Below, piece after piece: positions 7,972 to 17,564 of a stretch of DNA of 64,000 nucleotides (the stretch's first letter is position 1; each line of letters starts with the position of its first letter). The translations under genes and the position numbers were made by a program. The stretch lies in NCBI GenBank assembly GCA_022842065.1, contig JALHQH010000016.1, positions 62,001-126,000 on the forward strand, in the 5' to 3' direction. Source of the DNA: Caldilineaceae bacterium. GTDB lineage: Bacteria > Chloroflexota > Anaerolineae > Caldilineales > Caldilineaceae. The notes under the pieces were generated by a model that was given only the letters and a program-made list of their open reading frames with translations, had not been told where the DNA came from and ran no database searches.

Positions 7972-10900
7972 TCAGGGTAGGGCCGCCACGATCTGCTCCA
8001 GCGTTTTTGTCTTGGCCTGCGTCTGGGCCGTATCCAATGCCGCAAGTGGTAGTTGCGGCGTTAGCTCGTCCAGCAGCTTGGTCGCAGCCACTTGGATCTC
8101 TTTGGCGGTAGCGGGGTGCACCAGGCAAAAGGTGGCCAGTTCGACCGCACGTGGCCGGTCGCCGGTTTTGGCGCTGAGCGCGGCAATGCTGGCCAAGGCG
8201 GCCAGCGTCCGCGGAACAGCACGCAACGAGAGGGCCAAGCGCGCAGCTTCCTGCAGATCGCGCGCAGCGTCAGCATAGTGACCAAGCCCCAAGTGGGCAT
8301 TACCCCGATTGACGAGCGCCCACGCCAAATTGCGATGATCGTTCACCTCCTGCGTCACCGTCACGGCCTGCTGCGCCAACCGCAACGCCGCTTCTGCATC
8401 GCCGCGCCAATAGGCGAGGGCACCTTGGTTTAAGAAGCCCAGGGAAATGCCGGGGCGAAAGTCAATACGCTGGGCCAGCGTCATTGCTTCCCCATAGAGC
8501 TGTTGCGCTTCGGCAAACTCCTGGCTACGCGCCGCAACCGAACCCAGATTGTTCAAGGAATAGACGATACCGTAGTGATCATGGTTCGTCCGGCGGCGGG
8601 CCAAATTTTCTTCGTGCAACTGCCGGGCGGCGGCATAGTCCCCCAAGTCGGCATAAACATGGCCAAGGTTGTTGCCGGTGGTGGCCAAACCGCGAATATC
8701 GCCGAGGTCGTTATACAGCGCAATCGCTGCCTGACAGTGTGCTTTCGCCTCAGGGTAACTGCCGGTGCGATAGGCCAGCAATCCCATGGTGCTGAGACAA
8801 AAGGCGTTTTCTGCTGCAGTTCCCAGGTGTTGTAACACCGGGAGACTGCTTTCGAGCAGGAGGTGGGCCTGTTCAAAACCGGCCATCTCGATCAGCAAGG
8901 CACTCTGAAACGTGCGCAGGCGCGCCAGGGTCAGGGTGCGCGCCTCGTCAAGCGGCTGCTTGCCCAAGTGCGTCGCCGCTTGCGCAAAGAGCGCGGCACC
9001 CTCTGGTGCGCGTCCTTTGAGCGCATAAAAATGTTGCAGGCTCACCAACCCTGCGCCCAACAGGGTGGTATCGCCCGCTGCTCCTGCCCATCGCCACGCC
9101 GCGTTGATATTGCCCAACTCGGTTTCAATGGCTTGGATCGCCGTCGTCGAGCGGGGGCCAACCAGATCGGCATCCTGCGCGGCCAGCCACGGGAGATAGT
9201 AGGTGGCGTGCTGCCGGCGCACGGCTTGCTCGACTTGGGACTCGGATGTGAGTTGTTCGGCGGCAAATTGGCGTAATAACTCGTGGATCTGAAAGCGTTC
9301 CCCGCCTGCGGTTTCCACCCGTTGGATCAGCGATTTGCGCATCAACCCGCTCAACGCCGGCAACCCAGCGCCAACGACCTGCAACGCGGCCGCACGGGTA
9401 AAACCGCCCTGAAAGATGGCAAGCTGACGCAACGTGGCTTGTTCAGCCCGATTCAACAACCGCCACGACCAATCAAAGACGGCGCGCATACTGCGTTGGC
9501 GTTCGGGCAGATCATGCCAGTCAACCGCCAAAAATTCGACGCTCCGTTCAATCTCGTCGGCGATCTCCCGCAGCGGAAATAGCTCGACATTGGCCGCGGC
9601 CAGTTCAAGCCCCAATGGGATCCCCTGAACCAAGCGGCAGATGCGCAGGACAAAGGGCAGATGCTCGGCGGTGAGCAGAAAATCGGCGGCGCTGCGCTGT
9701 GCGCTCTGCACAAACAGCTGCACGGCGGGGGCTGTGGCCGCCTCGGCGAGTGTCGCCTGCTCGGCAAAGGCGAGCGGCGGCACCGGATAGAGATGTTCAC
9801 CCCGTAGATTGAGTCGCGCGCGCGAGGTGGCGAGCAACTGCACGCCAGGGGCAGCCTGCAAAAGTTCGTTGATCAACCCAATCCCACTACCATCCCCCCG
9901 ATCATTGGGGGGGGCTTCGTCTAACAGATGTTCCATATTATCCAAAATCAACAGTAGCTCTTTGTGCTGCAATTGTTGAACCAACGCCTGGCGCAGATCG
10001 CTGCCCTGTAAAGTCAGCCCCAGCGTCGTGGCAATGGCCGCCGGCAGCGCCGCGGTGCTGGTGAGCGGTGCGAGCGCCACAAAGAAGATGCCGTCGGTAT
10101 AGGGAGGATTTGGACGTGGAGATTGGCAATGGCGTGACGACTGTGCTACGTCTAAAATCGATTGGGCCACGGCCAAGGCCAGCGTCGTCTTGCCCATCCC
10201 GCCGGCACCGACCAGCGTCAGCAGCCGCACATTCGGTTGGTGCAGCCGTTCTACCAGTTCGGCGACCTCGCGTGCGCGGCCAATCAACGGGGTGAGTTGG
10301 TTGGGTAAAACCGCCGGGATGGCTTGTGGCTCTGCTTCGCCTTGGTCCCCCCCCGTCGGAGCCGTTGTCTCACCAGCGTCTGTTGCCAGGTTGGCCGCGT
10401 GGTCAGGCTGGAGATAGTCCAACAAGGTCACCAGGTTCTCCAGCAGATAATTGCGGGTGGGGAGTGGGGCTTGGCGGGCTGCCATGTACATCTGCTCCAG
10501 CCGGGTGACCAGCCCATCCTGGTGAAAGTGCGGAGCTAAACGCCCCATCAACGGGCGCACCAGCCCATCGAGTTGCTTTTGGCGTAGCGGAGCGCTGGCT
10601 TGGGCGTCAACCAAGGCGAATTCATAAAGGGCTGGGCCAGGCTGCCCCGTCAACACTTCGTGGGTGAGCAGTTCGAGCAGCATGCTGTTCATATTCTGCA
10701 TGACAACGGCGAAGGTGGTAAACCCAGTCGGGGTCTGCTCCAAAAAGCCCCGCCGCTGCAACGAATGGATCGCTTCAACAAAGCCATTGGTTGAATAACG
10801 AGCGGCGGCCTCCACCATCTCCGGCGCAAGGGGCGGCACGAGGAGCGCACGCAGCCGGGCAAGGGAGACCGGTTCACACGAAATGGCGAGCCAACTCAGC

Positions 10901-12675
10901 ATGGCCCCTTCGATATAGGTCATCCGCACGCGGTATTGCTCATAGAGATCGCGGATCAAGCCATACATGAGCGCTTCCTCGGCAAAGAAGGTGCTCACGT
11001 CCCCACCGAACATATCTTGAATGGAATTGGCAGCAAACTTGAGCAGCGCCGGGTTGCCAGTGAAACGTTCGATCAGTTTCGCACTCTCTGTTGCGGGCAA
11101 GGGCAAACCACTAGCAGCCAACAACTGTTGACTGGCGGCTTGGGATAGCCCGGCCAATGCCAACGAACGCACCGTGGGCGTTTCCTCTTCCAGGCGCACA
11201 AACAATTCTGGTTGTTCCCGGCAGGTCAAGAGCAGCGCGCCTTGGTGCGTATCCTGCGCAAAGCGTTGAAAGAAATGCGCATACGCCTCATGCTCGGGCC
11301 GAAAGCGCCCAGCCGGGCCACGTTGCAGAAGCGCCTCAAGATTGCCTATCACCAACAGGGTTCGCCGGCGGCGCAGGTGTTCAAAGAAGCGGTGAAGTCG
11401 CTGGTCAATGGTTTCGGCGGTGTCCATTGCTGGCTCACCCAATACAGTCAGCCAATCCCGCAATAAGGCGCCCAATGGGGGGGCATTGATCAAGGAGCGC
11501 CAGATGATGACAGGGAAGCGGTCGGTTTGGTGGCGCGCCACTGTCTGCGCCAGCGCGCTTTTGCCGACACCGGCCCAGCCCCACAGACAAATCACTTGTA
11601 CACCACTGTGCAACCAGCCTTGGAGTTGGGCTTCTTCCACCGCGCGGCCGACTAAGCGGCTATTGGCCGCCATCCCACCCCAGTCGTGAACCGGTGAGGC
11701 GGTGACTGGGTGACTGGGTGACTGGCTGGCCGGCTGAGGCCCAAGTTCCGCTGGCGGCGGTGAGGGGATGACCGGGGGCGCTTCCAGCAATTTGGCTTCA
11801 GCGAGCTTGTAGATGCTTGCGCCGGGTTCACGGGGTGGGGTTTGGCGGAGCGCAGTCAGGCTGGCACCGGCGCGTTGCGGGCGCTGCACCGTGGCTGCGC
11901 CCGTGCGGATCTGCTCGATCAAGGCGAGCGTTTCTGGGCTTGGCTCAACCCCTAACTCGCGTTGAAGCTGGGCGGCAAAACTCTCAAAGTGAGTGATCGC
12001 GCCGCTGCGGTCGCCGCCATTCGCCAACGCCTGCAACAGGTAACGATGGGCCGGTTCATGCAAGGGGTCGAGCTGCACCTGGCGGCGGGCCAAACGCGTC
12101 AACTGGGTCCAATCGCCTTGCGCCACTGCCGCCGCACTCAACTGACTCAACGCCTGCAACGCTTGGTGCTGAAACTGTTCACGGGTCACGAGCAGCCACT
12201 CTTCATAGAGATCGCTGTCGCCGAAGGTAAAGTTGTCCAAAAATGGACCCTGATAGAGCGTGACGGCTTCTGTCAGCCGCATTTGACAATCGGTGCAGGC
12301 TGCCAAATCGCTGTGGTTGTGCGCGGCGCAGGCTGCTAATGCGGTGCGAAACGTTGCCACATCCAGGGTGTAGCTGCTATCGCGATTCCATTGCACCGTA
12401 TTGCGTTCAGCGAGCAGGAGCGGGGGCTGGCGTTGCTCATCGTCGAGCAGCGCCCGGAGATTCGTTAACGTTTGGCGCAGATTCTGGCGCGCCACGGTTT
12501 CCGGTTTATCCGGCCAAAGTAAACCAGCGAGCCGTTCGCGCGGGTGCGCATGGTCGGCCTCGACCGCCAGATAGGCCAGCAGGGCGGCCTCGCGTTGGCT
12601 GCGAAAGCGACTGACTTGTGTACCATCGATGGTCAGATTGAAGGTGCCGAAGAGTGATAAGTGGATTGGTGTCAT
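7972..12675 (-). CDS. SARP/AfsR-like regulator with two STAND ATPase modules and TPRs
   Basis: The product is 1567 aa. Residues 1-95 are an OmpR-type winged helix (LLAYLAVEAD, LAGLLWPD motifs) and about 96-260 a BTAD domain (CQMRLTEAVTLYQGPFL, LDPLHEPAHRYLL): the SARP signature. Two NTPase modules follow: Walker A GWAGVGKS (366-373), and GAGGMGKTT (823-831) with Walker B LLLILDN (907-913). About 1180-1540 are TPRs. SARPs bind direct heptamers and recruit RNA polymerase; STAND modules act as ligand-gated switches. Two NTPase modules in one chain are unusual for AfsR-like proteins. The heptamer array begins two bases upstream of its start codon, no Shine-Dalgarno is visible, so leaderless and autoregulated expression is inferred. 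It lies between the surface-protein genes it probably controls. Confidence 0.85.
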   Translation of the reverse strand: MTPIHLSLFGTFNLTIDGTQVSRFRSQREAALLAYLAVEADHAHPRERLAGLLWPDKPETVARQNLRQTLTNLRALLDDEQRQPPLLLAERNTVQWNRDSSYTLDVATFRTALAACAAHNHSDLAACTDCQMRLTEAVTLYQGPFLDNFTFGDSDLYEEWLLVTREQFQHQALQALSQLSAAAVAQGDWTQLTRLARRQVQLDPLHEPAHRYLLQALANGGDRSGAITHFESFAAQLQRELGVEPSPETLALIEQIRTGAATVQRPQRAGASLTALRQTPPREPGASIYKLAEAKLLEAPPVIPSPPPAELGPQPASQSPSHPVTASPVHDWGGMAANSRLVGRAVEEAQLQGWLHSGVQVICLWGWAGVGKSALAQTVARHQTDRFPVIIWRSLINAPPLGALLRDWLTVLGEPAMDTAETIDQRLHRFFEHLRRRRTLLVIGNLEALLQRGPAGRFRPEHEAYAHFFQRFAQDTHQGALLLTCREQPELFVRLEEETPTVRSLALAGLSQAASQQLLAASGLPLPATESAKLIERFTGNPALLKFAANSIQDMFGGDVSTFFAEEALMYGLIRDLYEQYRVRMTYIEGAMLSWLAISCEPVSLARLRALLVPPLAPEMVEAAARYSTNGFVEAIHSLQRRGFLEQTPTGFTTFAVVMQNMNSMLLELLTHEVLTGQPGPALYEFALVDAQASAPLRQKQLDGLVRPLMGRLAPHFHQDGLVTRLEQMYMAARQAPLPTRNYLLENLVTLLDYLQPDHAANLATDAGETTAPTGGDQGEAEPQAIPAVLPNQLTPLIGRAREVAELVERLHQPNVRLLTLVGAGGMGKTTLALAVAQSILDVAQSSRHCQSPRPNPPYTDGIFFVALAPLTSTAALPAAIATTLGLTLQGSDLRQALVQQLQHKELLLILDNMEHLLDEAPPNDRGDGSGIGLINELLQAAPGVQLLATSRARLNLRGEHLYPVPPLAFAEQATLAEAATAPAVQLFVQSAQRSAADFLLTAEHLPFVLRICRLVQGIPLGLELAAANVELFPLREIADEIERSVEFLAVDWHDLPERQRSMRAVFDWSWRLLNRAEQATLRQLAIFQGGFTRAAALQVVGAGLPALSGLMRKSLIQRVETAGGERFQIHELLRQFAAEQLTSESQVEQAVRRQHATYYLPWLAAQDADLVGPRSTTAIQAIETELGNINAAWRWAGAAGDTTLLGAGLVSLQHFYALKGRAPEGAALFAQAATHLGKQPLDEARTLTLARLRTFQSALLIEMAGFEQAHLLLESSLPVLQHLGTAAENAFCLSTMGLLAYRTGSYPEAKAHCQAAIALYNDLGDIRGLATTGNNLGHVYADLGDYAAARQLHEENLARRRTNHDHYGIVYSLNNLGSVAARSQEFAEAQQLYGEAMTLAQRIDFRPGISLGFLNQGALAYWRGDAEAALRLAQQAVTVTQEVNDHRNLAWALVNRGNAHLGLGHYADAARDLQEAARLALSLRAVPRTLAALASIAALSAKTGDRPRAVELATFCLVHPATAKEIQVAATKLLDELTPQLPLAALDTAQTQAKTKTLEQIVAALP

Positions 12676-12676
12676 G

Positions 12677-12731
12677 GTTGACGGTCTGTTGACGCTGTGT
12701 TTGCGCAGCGTTGACGCCCATTAGGTATCTT
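12677..12731 (+). promoter_or_regulatory. SARP-type operator/promoter, site 3 (divergent)
   Basis: Four heptamers, GTTGACG, GTTGACG, GTTTGCG and GTTGACG, start at 12677, 12688, 12699 and 12710, exactly 11 bp apart. The -10-like TATCTT (12726-12731) begins after a 9-bp gap and points to the gene at 12904. On the other side the array abuts the start codon (12675) of the SARP gene, so occupancy could activate the surface gene and feed back on the regulator. Confidence 0.8.
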
Positions 12732-12903
12732 GAGCTTGTCCAAGCAATACCGCATTTTGGTGACAAGGAGTGATTGAAACGTCGTTGTTTCAAGTAGAGC
12801 ATATATCAATGTAAAAAATCTAGCAATTTTACGTGAACTGACTGGAAAATCCAATTGCTCACGACGGAAGGCATCCATTCATTTTCAAGAAAGCAAGTCT
12901 ATC

Positions 12904-15444
12904 ATGAATAGAAAACAGGCAAAACCACTTCTCAACAAATTACAGTCGCTACTCAGTCTCACCTTACTGGCTTTATTCTTGTGCCTGGGCGCGCAGCCGG
13001 TGCAGGCCAGCCCAGCGACCGATGCCACGGCCACGCCCACCAACCTGACCATTGCCACTTGGGGTGAGTATAACGCCGCCCAGCAGAACTTGCCAACCAA
13101 TCTCTATGATGTTGTGGCGGTGGCGGCGGGTTATGAACACAGCGTCGCCCTCAAGCGTGACGGCACGGTGGCGAGTTGGGGCAAGACGCCGCCTGTCCCC
13201 GCTGGTCTCAACAACGTGGTGAAGATTGCCGCCGGTCGTTATGGCACCCTGGCGCTCAAAAGTGATGGCACCTTGGTCGCCTGGGGCAGCGCTAACTTTG
13301 GCCAATTGGACATTCCTGCCGGGTTGAGCGGTGTCGTTGGGATGGCGATGGGCGATCTGCACAGTGTGGCCGTCAAGCAGGATGGCACGGTGGTGGTCTG
13401 GGGCCGCGGCCTTGACCCAAAACTGAAGGCACCAGCGGGTCTGAGCGACGTGGTGGCGGTTTCTGCCAGCGCCGAGCACAATCTGGCCCTCAAGCGCGAT
13501 GGCACGGTGGTGGCCTGGGGCCAGAGTTTCAGCCTGGGGGTACAGGTGCCAACGGGGTTGAGTGGCGTTGTGGCCATTGCCGCCGGCAGCAATTTAGATG
13601 TGGCCTTAAAAAGCGATGGCACGCTGGTGACCTGGGGCAGCGCGGATAACCTCATGAATCCGCCGGCGGGGTTGACGGACATCATCGCCATTGATGTGGA
13701 TCAATATCACGCCGTCGCCCTCAAGCGGGATGGCACGCTGGTCAAGTGGGGGTACACCTACTTGCTCAACATCCCAGACTATGCAAAAGGCGTAAACGCC
13801 GTCGCGCTGGGTTACGGTCACACGTTGGCGCTGCTGAGCGACACCACCGCGCCGGAGACAACGCTCGTGCGCGGGCCGGCCTCGCCGAACCCCAACGCGG
13901 CTACCTTTGAATTTGGCGGGACTGACGACCTGTTCAGCAATCAACAAGCCTTACGTTTTGAATGCAGTCTTAACGGCGGCGTGTTTACCGCCTGCGCTAA
14001 TACCGCCAGCTTTAGCGGCTTGCCGGGCGGCAACCTGACGCTGGCCGTGCGCGCCCAGGATGCGGCAGGCAACGTCGATGCCAGTCCCGCCACCTACACC
14101 TGGATGCAATGTGGTGATGCTATTGACGCTAGTGATGAAGTGGCCTTGCAATTCGGCTTCACCTGTTTTAACCAGCGCACCGCCCCCGGCATCTTCACCA
14201 TCCGCATGACGGGTGACATTGCGCTGAGTGCAACCCCAGTGGCCGCGAACAGCACCGCCAACCTCAGCTTGCTGATCGAGGGCCAGGATCACATCTGGAA
14301 TGGGCTAGGCCGCGGGCTGAATGGGCTCCACGTCAAACCCGGTACCACCGTGACGGTGCAAAACCTGACCATCCGCGACGCCTATAGCCAGATTGTCGAA
14401 GCCGGTGGGATCTACAATCAAGGCAACCTCACCCTGGAACACATGACAGTAGAGGGCAATCGTTCACCTTCGGTGGGGAGTGGCGTGTCTCTCCTCGGCG
14501 GGGGCGGCATTGCCAACTATGGCACGTTGACCGTGCGCAACAGCACCATTCGCAATAACCGTACCGTTGGGTTTGGCGGTGGCATCGGCAACTGGGCAGG
14601 CACGGCGACGATTGAGAACAGCCTCATTGCCGGGAACTATGCCTACGCTGGCAGCGGTCTGTATTACGGTCAAGAAACGACGACGACCCTGACCAATGTG
14701 ATCTTTGCAGCCAACACGAGTGGTAGCGCCTCTGGCGGCCAGATCAGAGGTAACCGCTTTGCCACGCTCAATGGTGCGCCAACCATGGTGCCCACCTGTT
14801 ACTGGCTGGAAAGTTCGCTGACGGGGCAAGTCTTGACCATTCCGAATCAGAGCAACACCGCGGGAACAGCCCTGGTGACAGCGGCCAAACAGACACCAGC
14901 CAACGGCCATCAGTTATGGCTGCTGCGGGCGGATAATGCCCTGGTCAGCCTGCCGACGGGTCAACTGGTCACCGTACAAGGGGCCGCCACTACCGCCATG
15001 ACGACCGTTGTGATCCAACCCGAAACGCCGGGTGCCGCCAGCCAGCGCTGGAGCGTCTCCCTCAATGGCCTTGGTAACCGCATGTTTTACAGCCAACTGA
15101 ATGGTTACCCACTAACCCCGGTGAATCAGACCACCGCGCAAACCCCGGTTGTGGTCCGCAACCCGCCTGATTACCGCTATTTCCTGTGGTGGATGGTCGA
15201 AGCACCGCCAGCCGATTGTCTGGCCGCTATGCCGGTGAGCGCGGCGAGTACCCCGGCTATCAGCGAGATCGAGGCACCTATCTCGCCGGATCAACTGCCG
15301 GCAGATGCGCTGGTGCAGTTCAACGCCGCCCTGCAGCCGGAAGCGGTGACGGCGGAAGATCCAAACACATCGCCGACGGAGCAGCCAGATCACCAGAACG
15401 CGCTGCCAGCGCAACAGATCTTCTTACCGCTTGTGAGCAATTAG
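12904..15444 (+). CDS. secreted protein: seven RCC1 repeats, Ig-like, beta-helix, lectin-like domain, FLPL tail
   Basis: The product is 846 aa. After a signal peptide (to about 36) come seven RCC1-type repeats (about 51-312; xWG plus ALKRDGT motifs), again a full propeller; an Ig-like domain (about 314-400); parallel beta-helix repeats (about 400-630; NSTIRNN); a region of about 135 aa with QLWLL and QRWSVS motifs reminiscent of ricin-type beta-trefoil lectins; an acidic stretch; and the tail QQIFLPLVSN. The transcript predicted from site 3 has a leader of about 170 nt. No strong ribosome binding site is seen at 12904. The architecture parallels the protein at 2619 but without the Pro/Thr linker and RTX repeats. 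A surface carbohydrate-binding role is inferred. Confidence 0.8.
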   Translation: MNRKQAKPLLNKLQSLLSLTLLALFLCLGAQPVQASPATDATATPTNLTIATWGEYNAAQQNLPTNLYDVVAVAAGYEHSVALKRDGTVASWGKTPPVPAGLNNVVKIAAGRYGTLALKSDGTLVAWGSANFGQLDIPAGLSGVVGMAMGDLHSVAVKQDGTVVVWGRGLDPKLKAPAGLSDVVAVSASAEHNLALKRDGTVVAWGQSFSLGVQVPTGLSGVVAIAAGSNLDVALKSDGTLVTWGSADNLMNPPAGLTDIIAIDVDQYHAVALKRDGTLVKWGYTYLLNIPDYAKGVNAVALGYGHTLALLSDTTAPETTLVRGPASPNPNAATFEFGGTDDLFSNQQALRFECSLNGGVFTACANTASFSGLPGGNLTLAVRAQDAAGNVDASPATYTWMQCGDAIDASDEVALQFGFTCFNQRTAPGIFTIRMTGDIALSATPVAANSTANLSLLIEGQDHIWNGLGRGLNGLHVKPGTTVTVQNLTIRDAYSQIVEAGGIYNQGNLTLEHMTVEGNRSPSVGSGVSLLGGGGIANYGTLTVRNSTIRNNRTVGFGGGIGNWAGTATIENSLIAGNYAYAGSGLYYGQETTTTLTNVIFAANTSGSASGGQIRGNRFATLNGAPTMVPTCYWLESSLTGQVLTIPNQSNTAGTALVTAAKQTPANGHQLWLLRADNALVSLPTGQLVTVQGAATTAMTTVVIQPETPGAASQRWSVSLNGLGNRMFYSQLNGYPLTPVNQTTAQTPVVVRNPPDYRYFLWWMVEAPPADCLAAMPVSAASTPAISEIEAPISPDQLPADALVQFNAALQPEAVTAEDPNTSPTEQPDHQNALPAQQIFLPLVSN

Positions 15445-15464
15445 CAGAGTGCACATCCTAGCAT

Positions 15465-15504
15465 AAAAAACGAGTTGTGGATCTTGATCCACAACTCGTT
15501 TTTT
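15465..15504. terminator. bidirectional intrinsic terminator
   Basis: A perfect stem with A6 on the left and T6 on the right (15465-15483 with 15486-15504, 2-nt loop) lies between the convergent genes ending at 15444 and 15565. It can serve both strands. Confidence 0.9.
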
Positions 15505-15564
15505 ATTCCTTATCCTTCGTGTCGGGTGCCCACTGGGCGCGTGTGTCTTCGTGGATCCCTTTGT

Positions 15565-17061
15565 TTACCCTCGCTGAAAGATCTGCACTTGCGGCGTGAA
15601 GGTCACCCCGGCGTCGAGCGGGAAGAGGGGACGGCGGCAGCGGGTGTGACCCAACCGCGGCAGATTGGCGCTCGTCGAGCCCGGCGCATCAACGTTGAGC
15701 ATGGCCTTGGCCCAGTCGGCAAACATGTGCGGCTGACAGTGGGGCGATTTGACGACGACCGCGTCAAAATTTTGCGGATCTTGGCCATGCGCATAAAAGA
15801 GTGAGCGATCATAGAGGCTGACCGGGCGGCTGGTCGCAACAATCATGAGCCCACCGCTTTCCAATACCGCCGAATTACCCGCATCCCAGATCGAGCGGTG
15901 CGACTCGTTGATAAAGCGCCCATCGGAGAGCAGACGGACTTTTGCCCTGATCGGCAACGGCGTAAAGCGGGGGTCTAACTGTCCACCCGCTGTCACCTGA
16001 ACCTCCCCGCCAATCCCCGCCCTCAGCGCCGCGGCCACCGCCGGCGGATCGACCAACGGCGCGAGCACCCGCCCCCGATAGCCACTCGCCACCAGCGCGG
16101 CGATGATCGCGTTGCTGTCGCCCGATGCGCCGGAGCTGGTCGCATCCGCCGCATCGACCAGGACGACGGTGCCATCACCCAGCTGGGCGTGAGCCTGCGC
16201 CACCGCCTCTTCCAGGCTGATCAACGGTTGAAAGAGGCGCTCACGCACCTGCCAAAAGTCATTGGCCAACTGCATAGCCGCCTTTTCGGCCCACGCCCCA
16301 TCGCCATTCGCCACCACAAAACTGTTGGTTGCCAGATCCAGCACATCGGTAAAGGGATTGCCGATAAAGATCCCGGCGGACAGACCCTGCGCGCTGGTTT
16401 CCAACCCTTGCGCCTGGCGGATCAACCCGCCATAGAGGCCGGTGGCGGTAATCAACTCTGGCCCGCGCACCAGCGCGGGAATGCGCACATGCGCGGTCAC
16501 CGGTTTGGCTTCGCCCGCCAGAATGCGCAGCAGCAGGTGGGCTGAACGCACCCCCGTCTCGTAAAAATCCACATGGGGATAGGTGTGATAGGCCACAATC
16601 GCATCGCTGTGCTGCAACATGCGGTCAGTCAGCACCCCATGCAGATCGAGCGAGACAACGATGGGCACCCGCTCCCCCACGATCTCACGCACCGAGGCAA
16701 GCAGCCAGCCTTCCGGGTCATCTTCACCCGCGGCTGACATCGCCCCGTGCAAGGAGAGATAGATGCCATCCACCGGCGGTGCGGCGCGCACCGCCGCCAA
16801 AAATTCTGCCCCAATGCGCTGAAAACTTGCCGCGGGCAGGGTGCCGCCCGAAGTAATCGCGCGGGCGCTGTAGGTGGGCACGAGTTCGATGTTACTTTGC
16901 GTGGCAAAAACATCCAGCGCCCCACCGATTTCGGATTTCAAGCCACGGTGAAAGTCGAGCACAGCGTCGCCAAACGAGACATCAAAGTCGGCATAGCTAC
17001 TCGGCACCGGGTTGAACGATGAGACTTCTTGTTTACACTCGCCAATTAGAATGCGGGACAT
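15565..17061 (-). CDS. M81 family metallopeptidase (MlrC-like)
   Basis: The product is 498 aa, the usual length for the family. It opens MSRILIGECKQE, has SLDLHGVLTDRM followed by YHTYPHVD (conserved His/Asp positions thought to bind zinc) and the domain shared with microcystinase C in the second half (VLVDAADATSSGASGDSN). MlrC cleaves linearised peptides in microcystin breakdown; most homologues act on unknown peptides or cyclic amides. Start at 17061 because AAAGGA precedes that ATG; the frame is open further upstream but runs into a palindromic repeat. It ends convergently with the surface gene at 12904. Confidence 0.85.
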   Translation of the reverse strand: MSRILIGECKQEVSSFNPVPSSYADFDVSFGDAVLDFHRGLKSEIGGALDVFATQSNIELVPTYSARAITSGGTLPAASFQRIGAEFLAAVRAAPPVDGIYLSLHGAMSAAGEDDPEGWLLASVREIVGERVPIVVSLDLHGVLTDRMLQHSDAIVAYHTYPHVDFYETGVRSAHLLLRILAGEAKPVTAHVRIPALVRGPELITATGLYGGLIRQAQGLETSAQGLSAGIFIGNPFTDVLDLATNSFVVANGDGAWAEKAAMQLANDFWQVRERLFQPLISLEEAVAQAHAQLGDGTVVLVDAADATSSGASGDSNAIIAALVASGYRGRVLAPLVDPPAVAAALRAGIGGEVQVTAGGQLDPRFTPLPIRAKVRLLSDGRFINESHRSIWDAGNSAVLESGGLMIVATSRPVSLYDRSLFYAHGQDPQNFDAVVVKSPHCQPHMFADWAKAMLNVDAPGSTSANLPRLGHTRCRRPLFPLDAGVTFTPQVQIFQRG

Positions 17062-17564
17062 GATTCGGTCCTTTTGTGGGTTGGTGGTGATGTTTACGTG
17101 CAGGCTGTCGGAGAGAAGCGCGAAAAGCCTTTGGCTCAACAGGATCTCAGGGGGTCTTGTAGGGGCATGGCCTTGCGCCTGCCCAGGGCGACCGCAAGGG
17201 TACGCCCCTACCACCTGAATTCTCGAAGAGCCAAGCCTTTTTCGCTCCGACAAGCAACTGCAACGATCCGATTGCCTCTATTATACAGCTTGTGTCAGCG
17301 TTTGGCTGCTTGCATTTGGCCTAATGGTTAAATGGATAGGGGAAGCCACCGGTGGCGTTTTTTGCGGCCTGCACTTGACCGCCAGGCGGTTAACACTTAC
17401 GTGCATATTGCGCTACACCCGAACCGTCGCACTGGCAGGCCACTTACCCTACACTTACCCTCATGAGCGAGCTGCTCATACCACGCACGGTCGCCGAAGC
17501 TGGGTTGAACGGTTCACCCATTCACCGCAGCAAGGCAATGGCAGGAAAATCGGGAGGCAAGTTA
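17062..17564. repeat. intergenic region with nested inverted repeats
   Basis: Between two divergent genes. A GTAGGGGC...GCCCCTAC palindrome (17159-17211) with CCTTGCG/CGCAAGG arms is enclosed by an older imperfect inverted repeat (about 17108-17136 with 17225-17250). The inner family recurs at 22431. The remainder to 17564 shows no gene I can support. Confidence 0.6.

Noticed and set aside
13239..13691. 150-codon minus-strand frame
   Set aside because: Antisense of RCC1 repeats; regular repeats create mirrored open frames.
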